A stretch of 64,000 bases of DNA from Pseudomonas sp. JAI120 (GTDB lineage: Bacteria > Pseudomonadota > Gammaproteobacteria > Pseudomonadales > Pseudomonadaceae). Shown here in pieces: positions 8,515 to 17,453 of this stretch (its first letter is position 1; the number at the start of each line of letters is the position of its first letter). The stretch lies in the NCBI RefSeq assembly GCF_014207255.1, contig NZ_JACHCZ010000003.1:370813-434812 (forward strand), in the 5' to 3' direction. The position numbers and the translations under genes were made by a program. The notes beneath the pieces were generated by a model. That model saw only the letters and a program-made list of their open reading frames with translations. It was not told where the DNA came from and did not search any database.

Positions 8515-9480
8515 ATGTCGATCACGCCACGCTCCTCCCACCTGTTTGCCGTTTTGTTGATTGCCTTGCTGCTCGCCGCCGGCGGCTTCGGTTACTGGAA
8601 GTCCACTCAGGACCGCCTGCCCGAAGGCTTGGGCATGGGCAACGGCCGCCTGGAATCCACCGAAGTACAGATCGCCGCCAAGATCCCCGGACGGCTGGCC
8701 GAGGTGCGGGTGGATGAAGGCGACAAGGTGCTCAAGGGCCAACTGCTGGCACGCATGGACACCCGTACCCTGGAAGCCCAGCGCGCCCAGGCCGAAGCCG
8801 AAGTGCTGCGTGCCAAGGAAAACTTCGCTGCCGCCGAGGCCAACGTGCAGCTGCGCCAAAGCGAGCAACTGCTGGCCAACCAGGAACTCAAGCGCACCCA
8901 GGAGCTGTACAAGCGCGGCTTTGCCAGCAGCCAGTTGATCGACCAGCAGCAGGCACGCCAGAACACCGGGAATGCCGCCGTGATTGCCGCACAAGCCCAG
9001 GTCAACTCGGTGAAAGCCGCAATCGGTGCCGCCCAGGCCCAGGTCGCCCAACTCACCAGCGAAATCGACGACAGCAGCCTGCGCGCGCCCATCGACGGCA
9101 TTATCCAGCTGCGCCTGGCCGAGCCCGGCGAAGTCCTCGGCGCCGGCGGACGTGTGCTGTTGCTGATAGACCCCGAGGATCAGTACATGAACCTCTACCT
9201 GCCCGCCTCCGTCACCGGTCGCCTGACGGTTGGCAGTGACGCACGCATCCTGCTCGATGCCCTGCCCCAGCAACCGCTGCCGGCCAAGATCAGCTTTGTT
9301 GCCGCCAAGTCGCAGTTCACCCCAAAGGAAGTGGAAACCCGCGACGAACGCCAGAAACTGGTGTTTCGCGTCAAGCTGCGCCTGACCCAACCCAGCGCCG
9401 TGCCCCAGGCCAAACCGGGCATGCCCGGCGCCGGCTACGTGCGCATGGCTGACATCGACTGGCCGGCCAACCTGCAATGA
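8515..9480 (+). CDS. HlyD-family periplasmic adaptor of an ABC exporter (YhiI type)
   Basis: 321 residues: one N-terminal membrane anchor (about 9-27, LFAVLLIALLLAAGGFGY), a biotinyl-lipoyl-like domain (STEVQIAAKIPGRLAEVRVD), an alpha-helical hairpin rich in Ala/Gln/Glu (about 80-180), and a beta-barrel part. Such adaptors bridge inner-membrane ABC exporters and an outer-membrane channel. The start at 8515 (MSITPRSSHLFAV) is placed just before the membrane anchor; the frame runs further upstream without family similarity. Its stop overlaps the ATG of the next gene (ATGA). The three-gene order equals yhiI-rbbA-yhhJ of E. coli. Cargo unknown. Confidence 0.85.
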   Translation: MSITPRSSHLFAVLLIALLLAAGGFGYWKSTQDRLPEGLGMGNGRLESTEVQIAAKIPGRLAEVRVDEGDKVLKGQLLARMDTRTLEAQRAQAEAEVLRAKENFAAAEANVQLRQSEQLLANQELKRTQELYKRGFASSQLIDQQQARQNTGNAAVIAAQAQVNSVKAAIGAAQAQVAQLTSEIDDSSLRAPIDGIIQLRLAEPGEVLGAGGRVLLLIDPEDQYMNLYLPASVTGRLTVGSDARILLDALPQQPLPAKISFVAAKSQFTPKEVETRDERQKLVFRVKLRLTQPSAVPQAKPGMPGAGYVRMADIDWPANLQ

Positions 9481-12194
9481 CCGGCCTGGCGCTGCACGCC
9501 ACCGCCATCAACCACCGTTACGGCAAGCAGCAGGCCTTGATCGACATCGCCTTCAGCCTGCCCACCGGCACGCGCTGCGGGCTGATCGGCCCGGATGGGG
9601 CGGGCAAGTCGAGCCTGTTGGGGTTGATCGCCGGGGTTAAAAAGCTCCAGGACGGCCAAATGGAGGTGCTCGGCGGCTCCATCCAGGACCGTCGCCATCG
9701 CAACAGCCTGTACCCACGCATCGCCTTCATGCCCCAGGGCCTGGGCGGCAACCTATATCCCGAACTGTCCATCAGCGAAAACATCCGCTTCTTTGCCACG
9801 CTGTTCGGCCTGTCCAAAGCCGACTGCGACCAGCGCATGCACAACCTGCTGCTGGCCACCGACCTCGCGCGCTTCGCCGAGCGCCCGGCCGGCAAGCTCT
9901 CCGGTGGCATGAAGCAGAAGCTCGGCCTCTGCTGCGCGTTGATCCACGACCCGGACCTGTTGATCCTCGACGAGCCCACCACCGGCGTCGACCCGCTATC
10001 GCGGCGGCGCTTCTGGGAACTGGTCGAGACCGTACGCAATGAGCGCCCGCAACTGACGCTGCTGGTAGCCACGGCCTATATGGAGGAAGCCGAGCAATTC
10101 GAACATTGCCTGATGCTCGACCGTGGCAAGCTGATCGCCGACGGGCTCAGCAGCGAACTGGCGGCAGCGACCCCCAGCGGCAAACTGGATGAGGCCTTCA
10201 CCCACTTCCAGGGCGACAGCGCCCATGACAACCAGCCACTGGTGATCCCGCCAAAGGAAAACGCCAACACCGATATCGCCATCGAAGCCCACGACCTGAC
10301 CCTGCGCTTCGGGGACTTCACGGCAGTGAACAAGGTCAGCTTTGCCATCGGCCGTGGCGAGATCTTCGGCTTCCTCGGCTCCAACGGTTGCGGCAAGACC
10401 ACCACCATGAAAGTCCTCACCGGGCTGATGCCGGCCACTGAAGGCAGCGCCACGCTGCTGGGCAACCCGGTGAACGCCAAGGACCTGGCCACCCGCAAGC
10501 GCGTAGGGTTCATGTCGCAAAGCTTCTCGCTGTATGGCGAGCTCAGCGTGCGCCAGAACCTGGTGTTGCACGCACAACTGTTCGATTTGCCCAAGGCCGA
10601 CAGCGGCCCGCGCATCGATGAGCTGATCCAGCGCTTCGACCTCGGTGAAGTGGCCGAGCAGCCATCCGGGGAGCTGCCCCTCGGCCTGCGCCAACGCTTG
10701 TCCTTGGCCGTGGCGGTGCTGCATCGCCCGGAAGTGTTGATCCTCGATGAGCCCACCTCGGGCGTCGACCCGGCGGCGCGGGATGATTTCTGGCGGCTGC
10801 TGATCGAGTTGTCCCGCGAACAAGGGGTGACGATCTTCCTGTCCACCCACTTCATGAATGAAGCCCAGCGCTGTGACCGCATCTCTTTGATGCATGCCGG
10901 CAAGGTACTGGCCTGCGACACGCCAGACGCACTGCAACGGCAATTCAACGGCGACACCCTGGAAGCCGCGTTCGTCACCTGCCTTGAACAAGCCCAAGGC
11001 GATGCCGAACCCGCCACGTCGGCCAAAACCGTCAGCGAAACCCATGCGCCACCCATCAGCAAGCGTGGTTTCAGCCTGTCTCGCCTGCTGGCCGTGGCCA
11101 GCCGCGAAGGCAAGGAGTTGCTGCGCGACAAAGTGCGCATGGCCTTCGCCCTGCTCGGCGCGATGTTCATGATGGTGATCTTCGGCTACGGCATTTCCCT
11201 GGACGTGGAAAACCTCGCCTTTGCCGTCTACGACCAGGACCAGACGCCACAAAGCCGCGCCTATCTGGAGGCCTTCCGCAGCTCGCGCTACTTCGCCGGG
11301 CAGGCGCCGATCCAGGACGCCCATGAATTGCACCGACGCCTGCAACGCTCGGAAATCAAACTGGCCCTGGAGATCCCGCCCGGCTTTGGTCGCGATCTCT
11401 ATGCCGGGCGCCAACCCACCGTGGCCGCGTGGCTCGATGGCGGCATGCCGTTTCGTGCGGAAACCAGCCGCAACTATGTAGAGGCGGTGCACCAAGGCAA
11501 CCTGCAGCAACTGGCTGAACTGAGCAGCCAACCCCGCAGCAACCAGGCCGCCGCCAAGCTCGAGACTCGTTTTCGCTATAACCAGGACGTGGTCAGCGTG
11601 AATGCCATCGGCCCGGGCGTGATGGCACTGATCCTGGCGTTTATCCCGGCGATGCTCACCGCCCTGGGCATCGTGCGCGAGAAAGAGCTGGGCTCGATCA
11701 CCAACTTCTACGCCACACCCCTGACGCGCCTGGAATTCCTGCTCGGTAAACAGGCGCCTTACCTGGCCGTGAGCCTGGTCAACCTGGCGGTTCTGGTGGC
11801 AATGAATCGCTGGCTGTTCGGTGTGCCGTTCAAGGGCAGCGGCCTGACGCTGGCGTTTGGCGGGCTCCTGTATGTGCTGGCCACCACCAGCATGGGCCTG
11901 CTGATTTCCGCGTTCACCCGCACGCAGATCGCGGCGATCCTCGGCACCATGATCATCACCAGCCTGCCAACCATTCAGTTCTCCGGGCTGATCGTGCCAC
12001 GCTCGTCCCTGGAAGGCGCCGCCGCCTTGATGGGCGCACTGTTTCCGGCCGGGCACTTTTTGGATATCGCGGTGGGCACCTTCACCAAGGCCCTCGACCT
12101 GCGCCAGTTGTGGCCACAATGCCTGGCGCTGTTCGGCTTCTTTATCGGGTTCACCGGGTTGAGCCTGGTCATGCTCAAGAAGCAGGAGGCCTGA
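9477..12194 (+). CDS. RbbA-type fusion: two ABC ATPase domains plus ABC-2 permease
   Basis: 905 residues. The first ATPase (about 1-240) has GPDGAGKSS, LSGGMKQKLG and LILDEPTTGVDP. The second (about 265-510) has GSNGCGKTTT, a degenerate signature (PSGELPLGLRQRLSLA) and LILDEPTSGVDP. From about residue 540 an ABC-2 permease domain follows, with one N-terminal span, a periplasmic domain and about five C-terminal spans. E. coli RbbA of this layout has been called ribosome-associated, but the fused permease and adjoining HlyD and YhhJ genes point to an exporter. It is coupled at both ends (ATGA and TGATG). Known layout in P. aeruginosa. Confidence 0.85.
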   Translation: MTGLALHATAINHRYGKQQALIDIAFSLPTGTRCGLIGPDGAGKSSLLGLIAGVKKLQDGQMEVLGGSIQDRRHRNSLYPRIAFMPQGLGGNLYPELSISENIRFFATLFGLSKADCDQRMHNLLLATDLARFAERPAGKLSGGMKQKLGLCCALIHDPDLLILDEPTTGVDPLSRRRFWELVETVRNERPQLTLLVATAYMEEAEQFEHCLMLDRGKLIADGLSSELAAATPSGKLDEAFTHFQGDSAHDNQPLVIPPKENANTDIAIEAHDLTLRFGDFTAVNKVSFAIGRGEIFGFLGSNGCGKTTTMKVLTGLMPATEGSATLLGNPVNAKDLATRKRVGFMSQSFSLYGELSVRQNLVLHAQLFDLPKADSGPRIDELIQRFDLGEVAEQPSGELPLGLRQRLSLAVAVLHRPEVLILDEPTSGVDPAARDDFWRLLIELSREQGVTIFLSTHFMNEAQRCDRISLMHAGKVLACDTPDALQRQFNGDTLEAAFVTCLEQAQGDAEPATSAKTVSETHAPPISKRGFSLSRLLAVASREGKELLRDKVRMAFALLGAMFMMVIFGYGISLDVENLAFAVYDQDQTPQSRAYLEAFRSSRYFAGQAPIQDAHELHRRLQRSEIKLALEIPPGFGRDLYAGRQPTVAAWLDGGMPFRAETSRNYVEAVHQGNLQQLAELSSQPRSNQAAAKLETRFRYNQDVVSVNAIGPGVMALILAFIPAMLTALGIVREKELGSITNFYATPLTRLEFLLGKQAPYLAVSLVNLAVLVAMNRWLFGVPFKGSGLTLAFGGLLYVLATTSMGLLISAFTRTQIAAILGTMIITSLPTIQFSGLIVPRSSLEGAAALMGALFPAGHFLDIAVGTFTKALDLRQLWPQCLALFGFFIGFTGLSLVMLKKQEA

Positions 12195-13312
12195 TGCACA
12201 AGCTCGCACACCTTTTCCGGCTGGGCATCAAGGAACTCACCAGCCTGCGTCACGACAGCGTATTGCTGCTGTTTCTGTTCTACGCCTTCACCGTCGCCAT
12301 CTACATGCCCGCCGCTGGCTCGGTGATCGGGGTGCACAATGCCAGCGTGGCGTTTGTCGATGAAGACCACAGCGCGCTCTCACGGCAAATGGCCGAGGCG
12401 CTGCAACCGCCCGAGTTCCAACCACCGGCGCCGTTGGCCTACGACCAGTTGGACAAGGTGATGGACAGCGGCCAGTACACCTTCGTAATCAACGTGCCAG
12501 CCAACTTCCAGGCCGACCTGTTGGCCGGTCGCCAGCCTGGCGTGCAGGTGAACGTCGACGCCACGGCGATGAGTCAGGCGTTCATGGGCGCGGGCTATAT
12601 CGGGCGGATCTTCCAGCGCGAGTTGCTCAACTACAGCGGGCAAACCGATGCCGCAACCCAGGCGCCCGCACTGCTCACGACCCGAGCACTGTTCAACACC
12701 AACCTGGAGGGCGGCTGGTTCCTGGCCGTAATCCAGATCGTCAACAACATCACCATCCTGGCCATCGTGCTCACGGGCACCGCGTTGCTGCGAGAGCGCG
12801 AGCACGGCACCCTCGACCACCTGCTGGTGCTGCCGCTGACGGCGCTGGAAATCATGCTGGCGAAAATCTGGAGCAACATGCTGGTGGTGGTGCTGTGCAC
12901 TTGGCTATCGCTGGAGGTGGTGGTCAAAGGGCTGCTCGGCGTGCCGCTGGCCGGGTCGCTGGGGTTGTTCCTGTTTGTGACCGCCCTGTATCTGTTTGCC
13001 AGTACGGCACTGGGGATCTTCCTCGCCACCCTCGCCCGCTCCACGCCGCAGTTCGGCTTGCTGGCGATCCCGGTGATTATCCCGATGCTGCTCTTGTCAG
13101 GCGGCAGCACGCCGCTGGACAGCATGCCCGAGTGGTTGCAATGGGTGATGCAGGGCTCGCCGTCGACGCACTTTGTGAGCCTGAGCGCAGCGATTTTGTT
13201 TCGCGACGCAGGCATCGGCGTGGTGTGGCCGGACTTGCTGGCGCTGGCGGGGATTGGGCTGTTGTTTTTTGCAGTGGCGTTGGCGCGGTTCAGGAAGAGT
13301 TTGGCGTCTTGA
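12194..13312 (+). CDS. ABC-2 type permease (YhhJ-like)
   Basis: 372 residues with an N-terminal span (VLLLFLFYAFTVAIYMPA), a large periplasmic domain (about 45-175) and five to six C-terminal spans including the LLREREHGTLDHLLVLPL segment typical of ABC-2 permeases. The start at 12194 overlaps the preceding stop (TGATG); upstream codons in this frame lie inside the previous gene. It probably pairs with the permease half of the preceding fusion. Confidence 0.85.
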   Translation: MHKLAHLFRLGIKELTSLRHDSVLLLFLFYAFTVAIYMPAAGSVIGVHNASVAFVDEDHSALSRQMAEALQPPEFQPPAPLAYDQLDKVMDSGQYTFVINVPANFQADLLAGRQPGVQVNVDATAMSQAFMGAGYIGRIFQRELLNYSGQTDAATQAPALLTTRALFNTNLEGGWFLAVIQIVNNITILAIVLTGTALLREREHGTLDHLLVLPLTALEIMLAKIWSNMLVVVLCTWLSLEVVVKGLLGVPLAGSLGLFLFVTALYLFASTALGIFLATLARSTPQFGLLAIPVIIPMLLLSGGSTPLDSMPEWLQWVMQGSPSTHFVSLSAAILFRDAGIGVVWPDLLALAGIGLLFFAVALARFRKSLAS

Positions 13313-13336
13313 GCGTGATGAGCCCGCTGATTGTGG

Positions 13337-13366
13337 CGAGCGGGCTTGCCACAACAAGCCCGCTCG
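13337..13366. terminator. 11-bp stem-loop between the convergent exporter and fliL-like genes
   Basis: CGAGCGGGCTT pairs perfectly with AAGCCCGCTCG around an 8-nt loop. It lies between two convergent genes and resembles a short REP unit. It could stop transcription from either side, though no U tract follows. Confidence 0.55.
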
Positions 13367-13372
13367 ACACAG

Positions 13373-13780
13373 TTACTGGATGATCAGGTTGTTGAACAAC
13401 AGGTCTTCCACCATGGGCTTGCCAGTCTCGTCGTTCATCACTTGCTGGGTTTGCTTCAGCGCTTCCTGGCGCAGTTTTTCCTTGCCCTCGACAGTGCTCA
13501 TCGTCTCGTTGGTCTGCTGGGTGAATAGCGCGACCAACTGGTTACGGATCAATGCGTCATTGGCCTTGACCGCTTTGGCGGCTTCCTCGCCGGTCACGCG
13601 CAGGGCGATGTCGGCCTTGAACACTTTGAGCTTGGCCGTGCCATCCAGGCCGTAGTTACCCACGAACGGCGGGCTCAGGCTGATATAGCTGACCTTCGGC
13701 GGCGCCCCTTCTTTGGCTTCTTCGGCCTGGGCTGCCATCGGCAAGGTCAGGGCCAGCATCAACAGGATCCACGCTTTCAC
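13373..13780 (-). CDS. Secreted FliL-like protein, orphan
   Basis: 135 residues with a classic signal peptide (MKAWILLMLALTLPMAAQA, cleaved near 19). The mature part, YISLSPPFVGNYG...LKVFKADIALRV and the helix VKANDALIRNQLVALF, resembles the periplasmic domain of the flagellar stator-associated protein FliL. True FliL keeps an N-terminal membrane anchor and sits in a flagellar operon; this one is secreted and has no flagellar genes nearby. P. aeruginosa has a similar orphan between the same exporter and quinone oxidoreductase genes. Function unknown. Confidence 0.72.
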   Translation of the reverse strand: MKAWILLMLALTLPMAAQAEEAKEGAPPKVSYISLSPPFVGNYGLDGTAKLKVFKADIALRVTGEEAAKAVKANDALIRNQLVALFTQQTNETMSTVEGKEKLRQEALKQTQQVMNDETGKPMVEDLLFNNLIIQ

Positions 13781-13930
13781 AGTTCATTCCTCACATTCGG
13801 TTGCCGGGTAGCATAACGCTAGCAAGGCAGAGCACAAGCTTATGGCGACTTATCAGGGCCGAGCATGCTCGTTGACCCACACGGCTACCCTCCTACACTT
13901 ATCGGCCACGACACCAAAAGGAATAGCCCG

Positions 13931-14908
13931 ATGAAAGCTGTGCTGTGCAAAGCCTTCGGCCCCGCCGAAACCCTGGTGCTGGAAGAGATCGCCAGCCCGG
14001 CGATCAAGAAAAACGAAATCCTGCTGGATGTGCATGCCGCCGGGGTCAACTTCCCCGACACCCTGATCATCGAAGGTAAATACCAGTTCAAGCCGCCCTT
14101 CCCGTTCTCGCCGGGTGGCGAGGCATCGGGCGTGGTCAGCGAAGTCGGGGAAAAGGTCAGCCACTTGAAAGTCGGCGACCGGGTCATGGCGCTCACCGGC
14201 TGGGGCAGCTTTGCCGAGCAGGTCGCGGTGCCGGGCTACAACGTGCTGCCGATCCCGCCGAGCATGGACTTCAACACCGCCGCCGCCTTCAGCATGACCT
14301 ACGGCACCTCAATGCACGCGCTGAAACAACGCGCCAACCTGCAACCCGGCGAAACCCTGCTGGTCCTCGGCGCTTCCGGCGGCGTGGGCCTGGCCGCCGT
14401 GGAAATCGGCAAGGCCATGAGCGCACGGGTGATCGCCGCCGCGAGCAGCGCCGACAAACTCGCCGTGGCCAAAGCCGCCGGCGCCGATGAACTGATCAAC
14501 TACAGCGAAGCCAGCCTCAAGGACGAGATCAAGCGCCTGACTGACGGTAACGGCGCCGATGTGATCTACGACCCGGTAGGCGGCGACCTGTTTGACCAGG
14601 CCATCCGCGCCATCGCCTGGAATGGCCGCCTGCTGGTGGTGGGTTTTGCCAGCGGGCGCATCCCGGAGCTGCCGGTGAACCAGGCGCTGCTCAAGGGCGC
14701 GGCGGTGGTCGGGGTGTTCTGGGGTTCATTTGCCCAGCGCCAGCCGCAGGACAACGCGGCGAACTTCCAGCAACTGTTCACTTGGTACGGTGAGGGCAAG
14801 CTCAAGCCATTGGTGTCGCAGGTCTATCCGCTGGAACAGGCCGCCCAGGCAATCAATGACCTCGGCCAGCGCAAGGCGGTGGGCAAGGTGGTCGTTCGAA
14901 CCCGCTGA
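13931..14908 (+). CDS. NADPH:quinone oxidoreductase, zinc-independent MDR family
   Basis: 325 residues of the medium-chain dehydrogenase/reductase superfamily. The N-terminal GroES-like domain contains HAAGVNFPDTLIIEGKYQ and PGGEASGVVSEVG. The Rossmann domain follows with LLVLGASGGVGLAAVEIGKA as the NADP site. The structural and catalytic zinc cysteines of alcohol dehydrogenases are missing, as in quinone reductases. The start at 13931 is the MKAVLC that begins this family. Monocistronic, divergent from the FliL-like gene and followed by a long REP pair. Confidence 0.85.
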   Translation: MKAVLCKAFGPAETLVLEEIASPAIKKNEILLDVHAAGVNFPDTLIIEGKYQFKPPFPFSPGGEASGVVSEVGEKVSHLKVGDRVMALTGWGSFAEQVAVPGYNVLPIPPSMDFNTAAAFSMTYGTSMHALKQRANLQPGETLLVLGASGGVGLAAVEIGKAMSARVIAAASSADKLAVAKAAGADELINYSEASLKDEIKRLTDGNGADVIYDPVGGDLFDQAIRAIAWNGRLLVVGFASGRIPELPVNQALLKGAAVVGVFWGSFAQRQPQDNAANFQQLFTWYGEGKLKPLVSQVYPLEQAAQAINDLGQRKAVGKVVVRTR

Positions 14909-14925
14909 CCGACCTGAAATGCAAT

Positions 14926-15022
14926 CAAATGTGGGAGGGGGCTTGCCCCCGATGGCAGTGGGTCAGCTACAGATAAGCTGGCTGACCTACCGCTATCGGG
15001 GGCAAGCCCCCTCCCACATTTG
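14926..15022. repeat. REP doublet (long inverted repeat), copy 1
   Basis: Arms CAAATGTGGGAGGGGGCTTG and its complement, each extended with CCCCCGAT/ATCGGGGG, flank a variable 42-nt centre that contains a smaller imperfect stem (GTCAGCTA...GCTGGCTGAC). The 28-nt arms are perfectly complementary. It lies between the quinone oxidoreductase and glpT. Nearly the same arms occur at 32762 and 44835. Confidence 0.9.
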
Positions 15023-15072
15023 TTCTCCATTGGTCTGAGAAACGCTAAGCGACCACCATTTATCTATTAGCG

Positions 15073-15092
15073 ACATGTTCGTAAGAGAACAC
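15073..15092. promoter_or_regulatory. Candidate GlpR operator 1 upstream of glpT
   Basis: ACATGTTCGTAAGAGAACAC is close to the E. coli GlpR operator pattern WATGTTCGWTAWCGAACATW. It lies about 110 nt upstream of the glpT start. GlpR represses glycerol-3-phosphate genes in Pseudomonas, so the site fits its neighbour. Confidence 0.5.
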
Positions 15093-15111
15093 GCGCTTGC
15101 TCTCATTTCCT

Positions 15112-15152
15112 TTGTTTGCGCATAAGAGGCAATGCTATTTTCGGTAACGAAA
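15112..15152 (+). promoter_or_regulatory. glpT promoter overlapped by candidate GlpR operator 2
   Basis: TTGTTT (15112-15117) and TATTTT (15136-15141) at 18-bp spacing form a plausible sigma70 promoter. TTTTCGGTAACGAAA (15138-15152) is an imperfect palindrome of the GlpR kind lying over the -10 box, so repression by occlusion would make sense. Confidence 0.45.
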
Positions 15153-15200
15153 CTGTAACATTCGCATCCGCAGTCAAAACAAGAAATCTGGAGCTCTTGA

Positions 15201-16538
15201 ATGTTTGCTTTCTTTCGTCCTGCCGCGCACCAGGCGCCCCTGCCTGAAGAAAAAATCGACAGTACCTATCGACGACTGCGCTGGCAGATCTTCGCCGGTA
15301 TTTTCTTCGGTTATGCCGGGTACTACCTGCTGCGCAAAAACTTCTCCCTGGCGATGCCCTACCTGATCGACGAGGGTTACACCCGAGGTGAACTGGGCCT
15401 CGCGATGTCGGCCATCGCAATTGCCTACGGCCTGTCCAAGTTCCTCATGGGCCTGGTGTCCGACCGCTCCAACCCGCGCTACTTCCTGCCCTTCGGCCTG
15501 CTGGTATCGGCGGGGGTGATGTTCATTTTCGGTTTCGCACCTTGGGCGACGTCCAGCGTGACCATGATGTTCATTTTGCTGTTCATCAACGGCTGGGCCC
15601 AGGGCATGGGCTGGCCACCCAGTGGCCGGACCATGGTGCACTGGTGGTCGCAGAAAGAACGCGGCGGCGTGGTGTCGGTGTGGAACGTGGCGCACAACGT
15701 TGGCGGTGGCCTGATCGGCCCGCTGTTCCTGCTGGGGATGGCCTGGTTCAACGACTGGCATGCCGCCTTCTACGTGCCGGCCACGGTGGCCTTGGCGGTG
15801 GCGGCGTTTGCCTTCATCACCATGCGCGACACTCCGCAATCGGTGGGCCTGCCACCGATTGAGAAATACAAGAACGACTACCCGGAAGGCTACGACGCCA
15901 GCCACGAAGACGAATTCAGCGCCAAGGAAATCTTCGTCAAGTACGTGCTGCGCAACAAAATGCTCTGGTACATCGCCTTCGCCAACGTGTTCGTCTACCT
16001 GCTGCGCTACGGCGTACTGGACTGGGCGCCGACCTACCTCAAGGAAGCCAAGCACTTCACGGTGGATAAATCGTCCTGGGCGTACTTCTTCTACGAATGG
16101 GCAGGTATTCCGGGCACGCTGCTGTGTGGCTGGATGTCGGACAAGATCTTCCGTGGCAACCGTGGCCTGACCGGCATCGTGTTCATGGCGCTGGTGACCG
16201 TGGCGACCCTGGTGTACTGGCTCAACCCGCCGGGCAACCCGATGGTCGACATGATCGCGCTGTTCTCGATCGGCTTTTTGATCTACGGCCCGGTGATGTT
16301 GATCGGCCTGCAGGCGCTGGAACTGGCACCGAAGAAAGCCGCCGGTACGGCTGCGGGCTTCACCGGTCTGTTCGGCTACCTGGGCGGTTCGGTGGCAGCC
16401 AGTGCGGCCATGGGCTACACCGTGGACCATTTTGGCTGGGACGGTGGTTTCGTGCTGCTGATCGGCGCGTGCCTGCTGGCCATCGCGTTCCTGATCCCAA
16501 CACTGTGGCACACCAACAGCGTCAGCTCAGCGCGTTAA
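15201..16538 (+). CDS. glpT: sn-glycerol-3-phosphate:phosphate antiporter GlpT
   Basis: 445 residues, 12 predicted membrane spans, major facilitator superfamily. GlpT hallmarks are RWQIFAGIFFGYAGYYLLRK (first span with its conserved Arg), LMGLVSDRSNPRYFLPFG (the loop-2/3 MFS motif) and GWAQGMGWPPSGRTMVHWWS. It imports glycerol-3-phosphate in exchange for phosphate and is the usual entry route for fosfomycin. A ribosome-binding site TCTGGAG is present. Two GlpR-like sites lie upstream. Its stop overlaps the stop of the convergent chaC gene. Confidence 0.95.
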   Translation: MFAFFRPAAHQAPLPEEKIDSTYRRLRWQIFAGIFFGYAGYYLLRKNFSLAMPYLIDEGYTRGELGLAMSAIAIAYGLSKFLMGLVSDRSNPRYFLPFGLLVSAGVMFIFGFAPWATSSVTMMFILLFINGWAQGMGWPPSGRTMVHWWSQKERGGVVSVWNVAHNVGGGLIGPLFLLGMAWFNDWHAAFYVPATVALAVAAFAFITMRDTPQSVGLPPIEKYKNDYPEGYDASHEDEFSAKEIFVKYVLRNKMLWYIAFANVFVYLLRYGVLDWAPTYLKEAKHFTVDKSSWAYFFYEWAGIPGTLLCGWMSDKIFRGNRGLTGIVFMALVTVATLVYWLNPPGNPMVDMIALFSIGFLIYGPVMLIGLQALELAPKKAAGTAAGFTGLFGYLGGSVAASAAMGYTVDHFGWDGGFVLLIGACLLAIAFLIPTLWHTNSVSSAR

Positions 16539-17188
16539 TCGCCTGAGCAATCCTTGGCACAACGCTTGAGCCGCGCCTCCAGATTCTTGTCTGGCATGGC
16601 GTGGCTACGCAGGGCGTTGACGGTCTGCTCGACGTAATCGCGAGTAGTGCCGTAACGCCCGCAAGCGCTTTGCAGCACATGGTTAAGCACGATATCGGGC
16701 AAGTTGCCGGCGTAACTGGGCAAGTGCCGCTCCAACACAAACCCCAACGCCTGCACCTGACTGCCATCTTCAAGACGGCAACTGAGCCAGTGCGGCCGGT
16801 ACGAGGGGTAAGGCATCTCGCGCTGCCACAAGGCGTAAAGCGAGGCCTCCAGTTGATCTTCCGGCAAGCGATAGGCGAACCCGCTGCACGAACCTCCGCG
16901 ATCCAGGCCAAAGACCAGCCCCGGCAATTCCGGCGTACCCCGATGCTCATGGGACCACAGGTACAAGCCGCGGTGATAACCGTGCACCCGTGCCCGCACC
17001 CGTTCGGTCGACGAGCATTCCGGGCGCCAGATCAGCGAACCATACGCAAATAGCCAGACCGGCCCACCCTTGTGCCGGCCCATGGTGGCCTGCATCGAGC
17101 TCATTAACTGTTCGTGAGTGAGTTGCGGCCCAAGATCGAGCCGCGGAGGGTAAGCCAATTGCAAAAGATCGGATTCAATGGCGGTCAT
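16535..17188 (-). CDS. ChaC-family gamma-glutamylcyclotransferase
   Basis: 217 residues. The signature VWLFAYGSLIWRPE and the later HRGTPELPGLVFGL belong to the ChaC branch of gamma-glutamylcyclotransferases, which split the gamma-glutamyl bond of glutathione to give 5-oxoproline and Cys-Gly. The 4-nt tail-to-tail overlap with glpT leaves no room for a separate terminator. Confidence 0.88.
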   Translation of the reverse strand: MTAIESDLLQLAYPPRLDLGPQLTHEQLMSSMQATMGRHKGGPVWLFAYGSLIWRPECSSTERVRARVHGYHRGLYLWSHEHRGTPELPGLVFGLDRGGSCSGFAYRLPEDQLEASLYALWQREMPYPSYRPHWLSCRLEDGSQVQALGFVLERHLPSYAGNLPDIVLNHVLQSACGRYGTTRDYVEQTVNALRSHAMPDKNLEARLKRCAKDCSGD

Positions 17189-17356
17189 GGCGAAAAGCGG
17201 TGCGCCTCCTGTGTGTTACCAGTTGTAAGCAACTTTACCGTAATAAAACGCGCCGCTGTAACCGTACGGCGAAAAAGTGCTATGGCGGTTGCCGCCACTG
17301 CTTTGGCGGCGCAGTCCCGTTCATCAGGATTGAACGGAACAATCCCACTACTTTCA

Positions 17357-17374
17357 GCCCAGGTTCAGCCTGGG
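17357..17374. promoter_or_regulatory. Short inverted repeat CCCAGG-N5-CCTGGG in the chaC/barrel intergenic region
   Basis: The 265-bp gap 17189-17453 between the divergent chaC and barrel genes holds this 6-bp inverted repeat about 80 nt before the barrel start. It may be an operator or an mRNA leader hairpin. No clear promoter or RNA gene is visible in the rest of the gap. Confidence 0.3.
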
Positions 17375-17453
17375 AACACGTCACGCCGTCAAACTGGCGC
17401 GCACATCACGACCCACCTAGCCGCCCATCAAACCGACTATTGAGGTCGCACCC

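Noticed and set aside
9996..12209. 737-codon minus-strand frame across the exporter fusion gene
   Set aside because: Antisense of a protein with intact Walker motifs; composition (His, Gln, Gly, Ala rich) fits a shadow.
13373..13780. Calling the FliL-like protein a flagellar gene
   Set aside because: It has a cleavable signal peptide and no flagellar neighbours.
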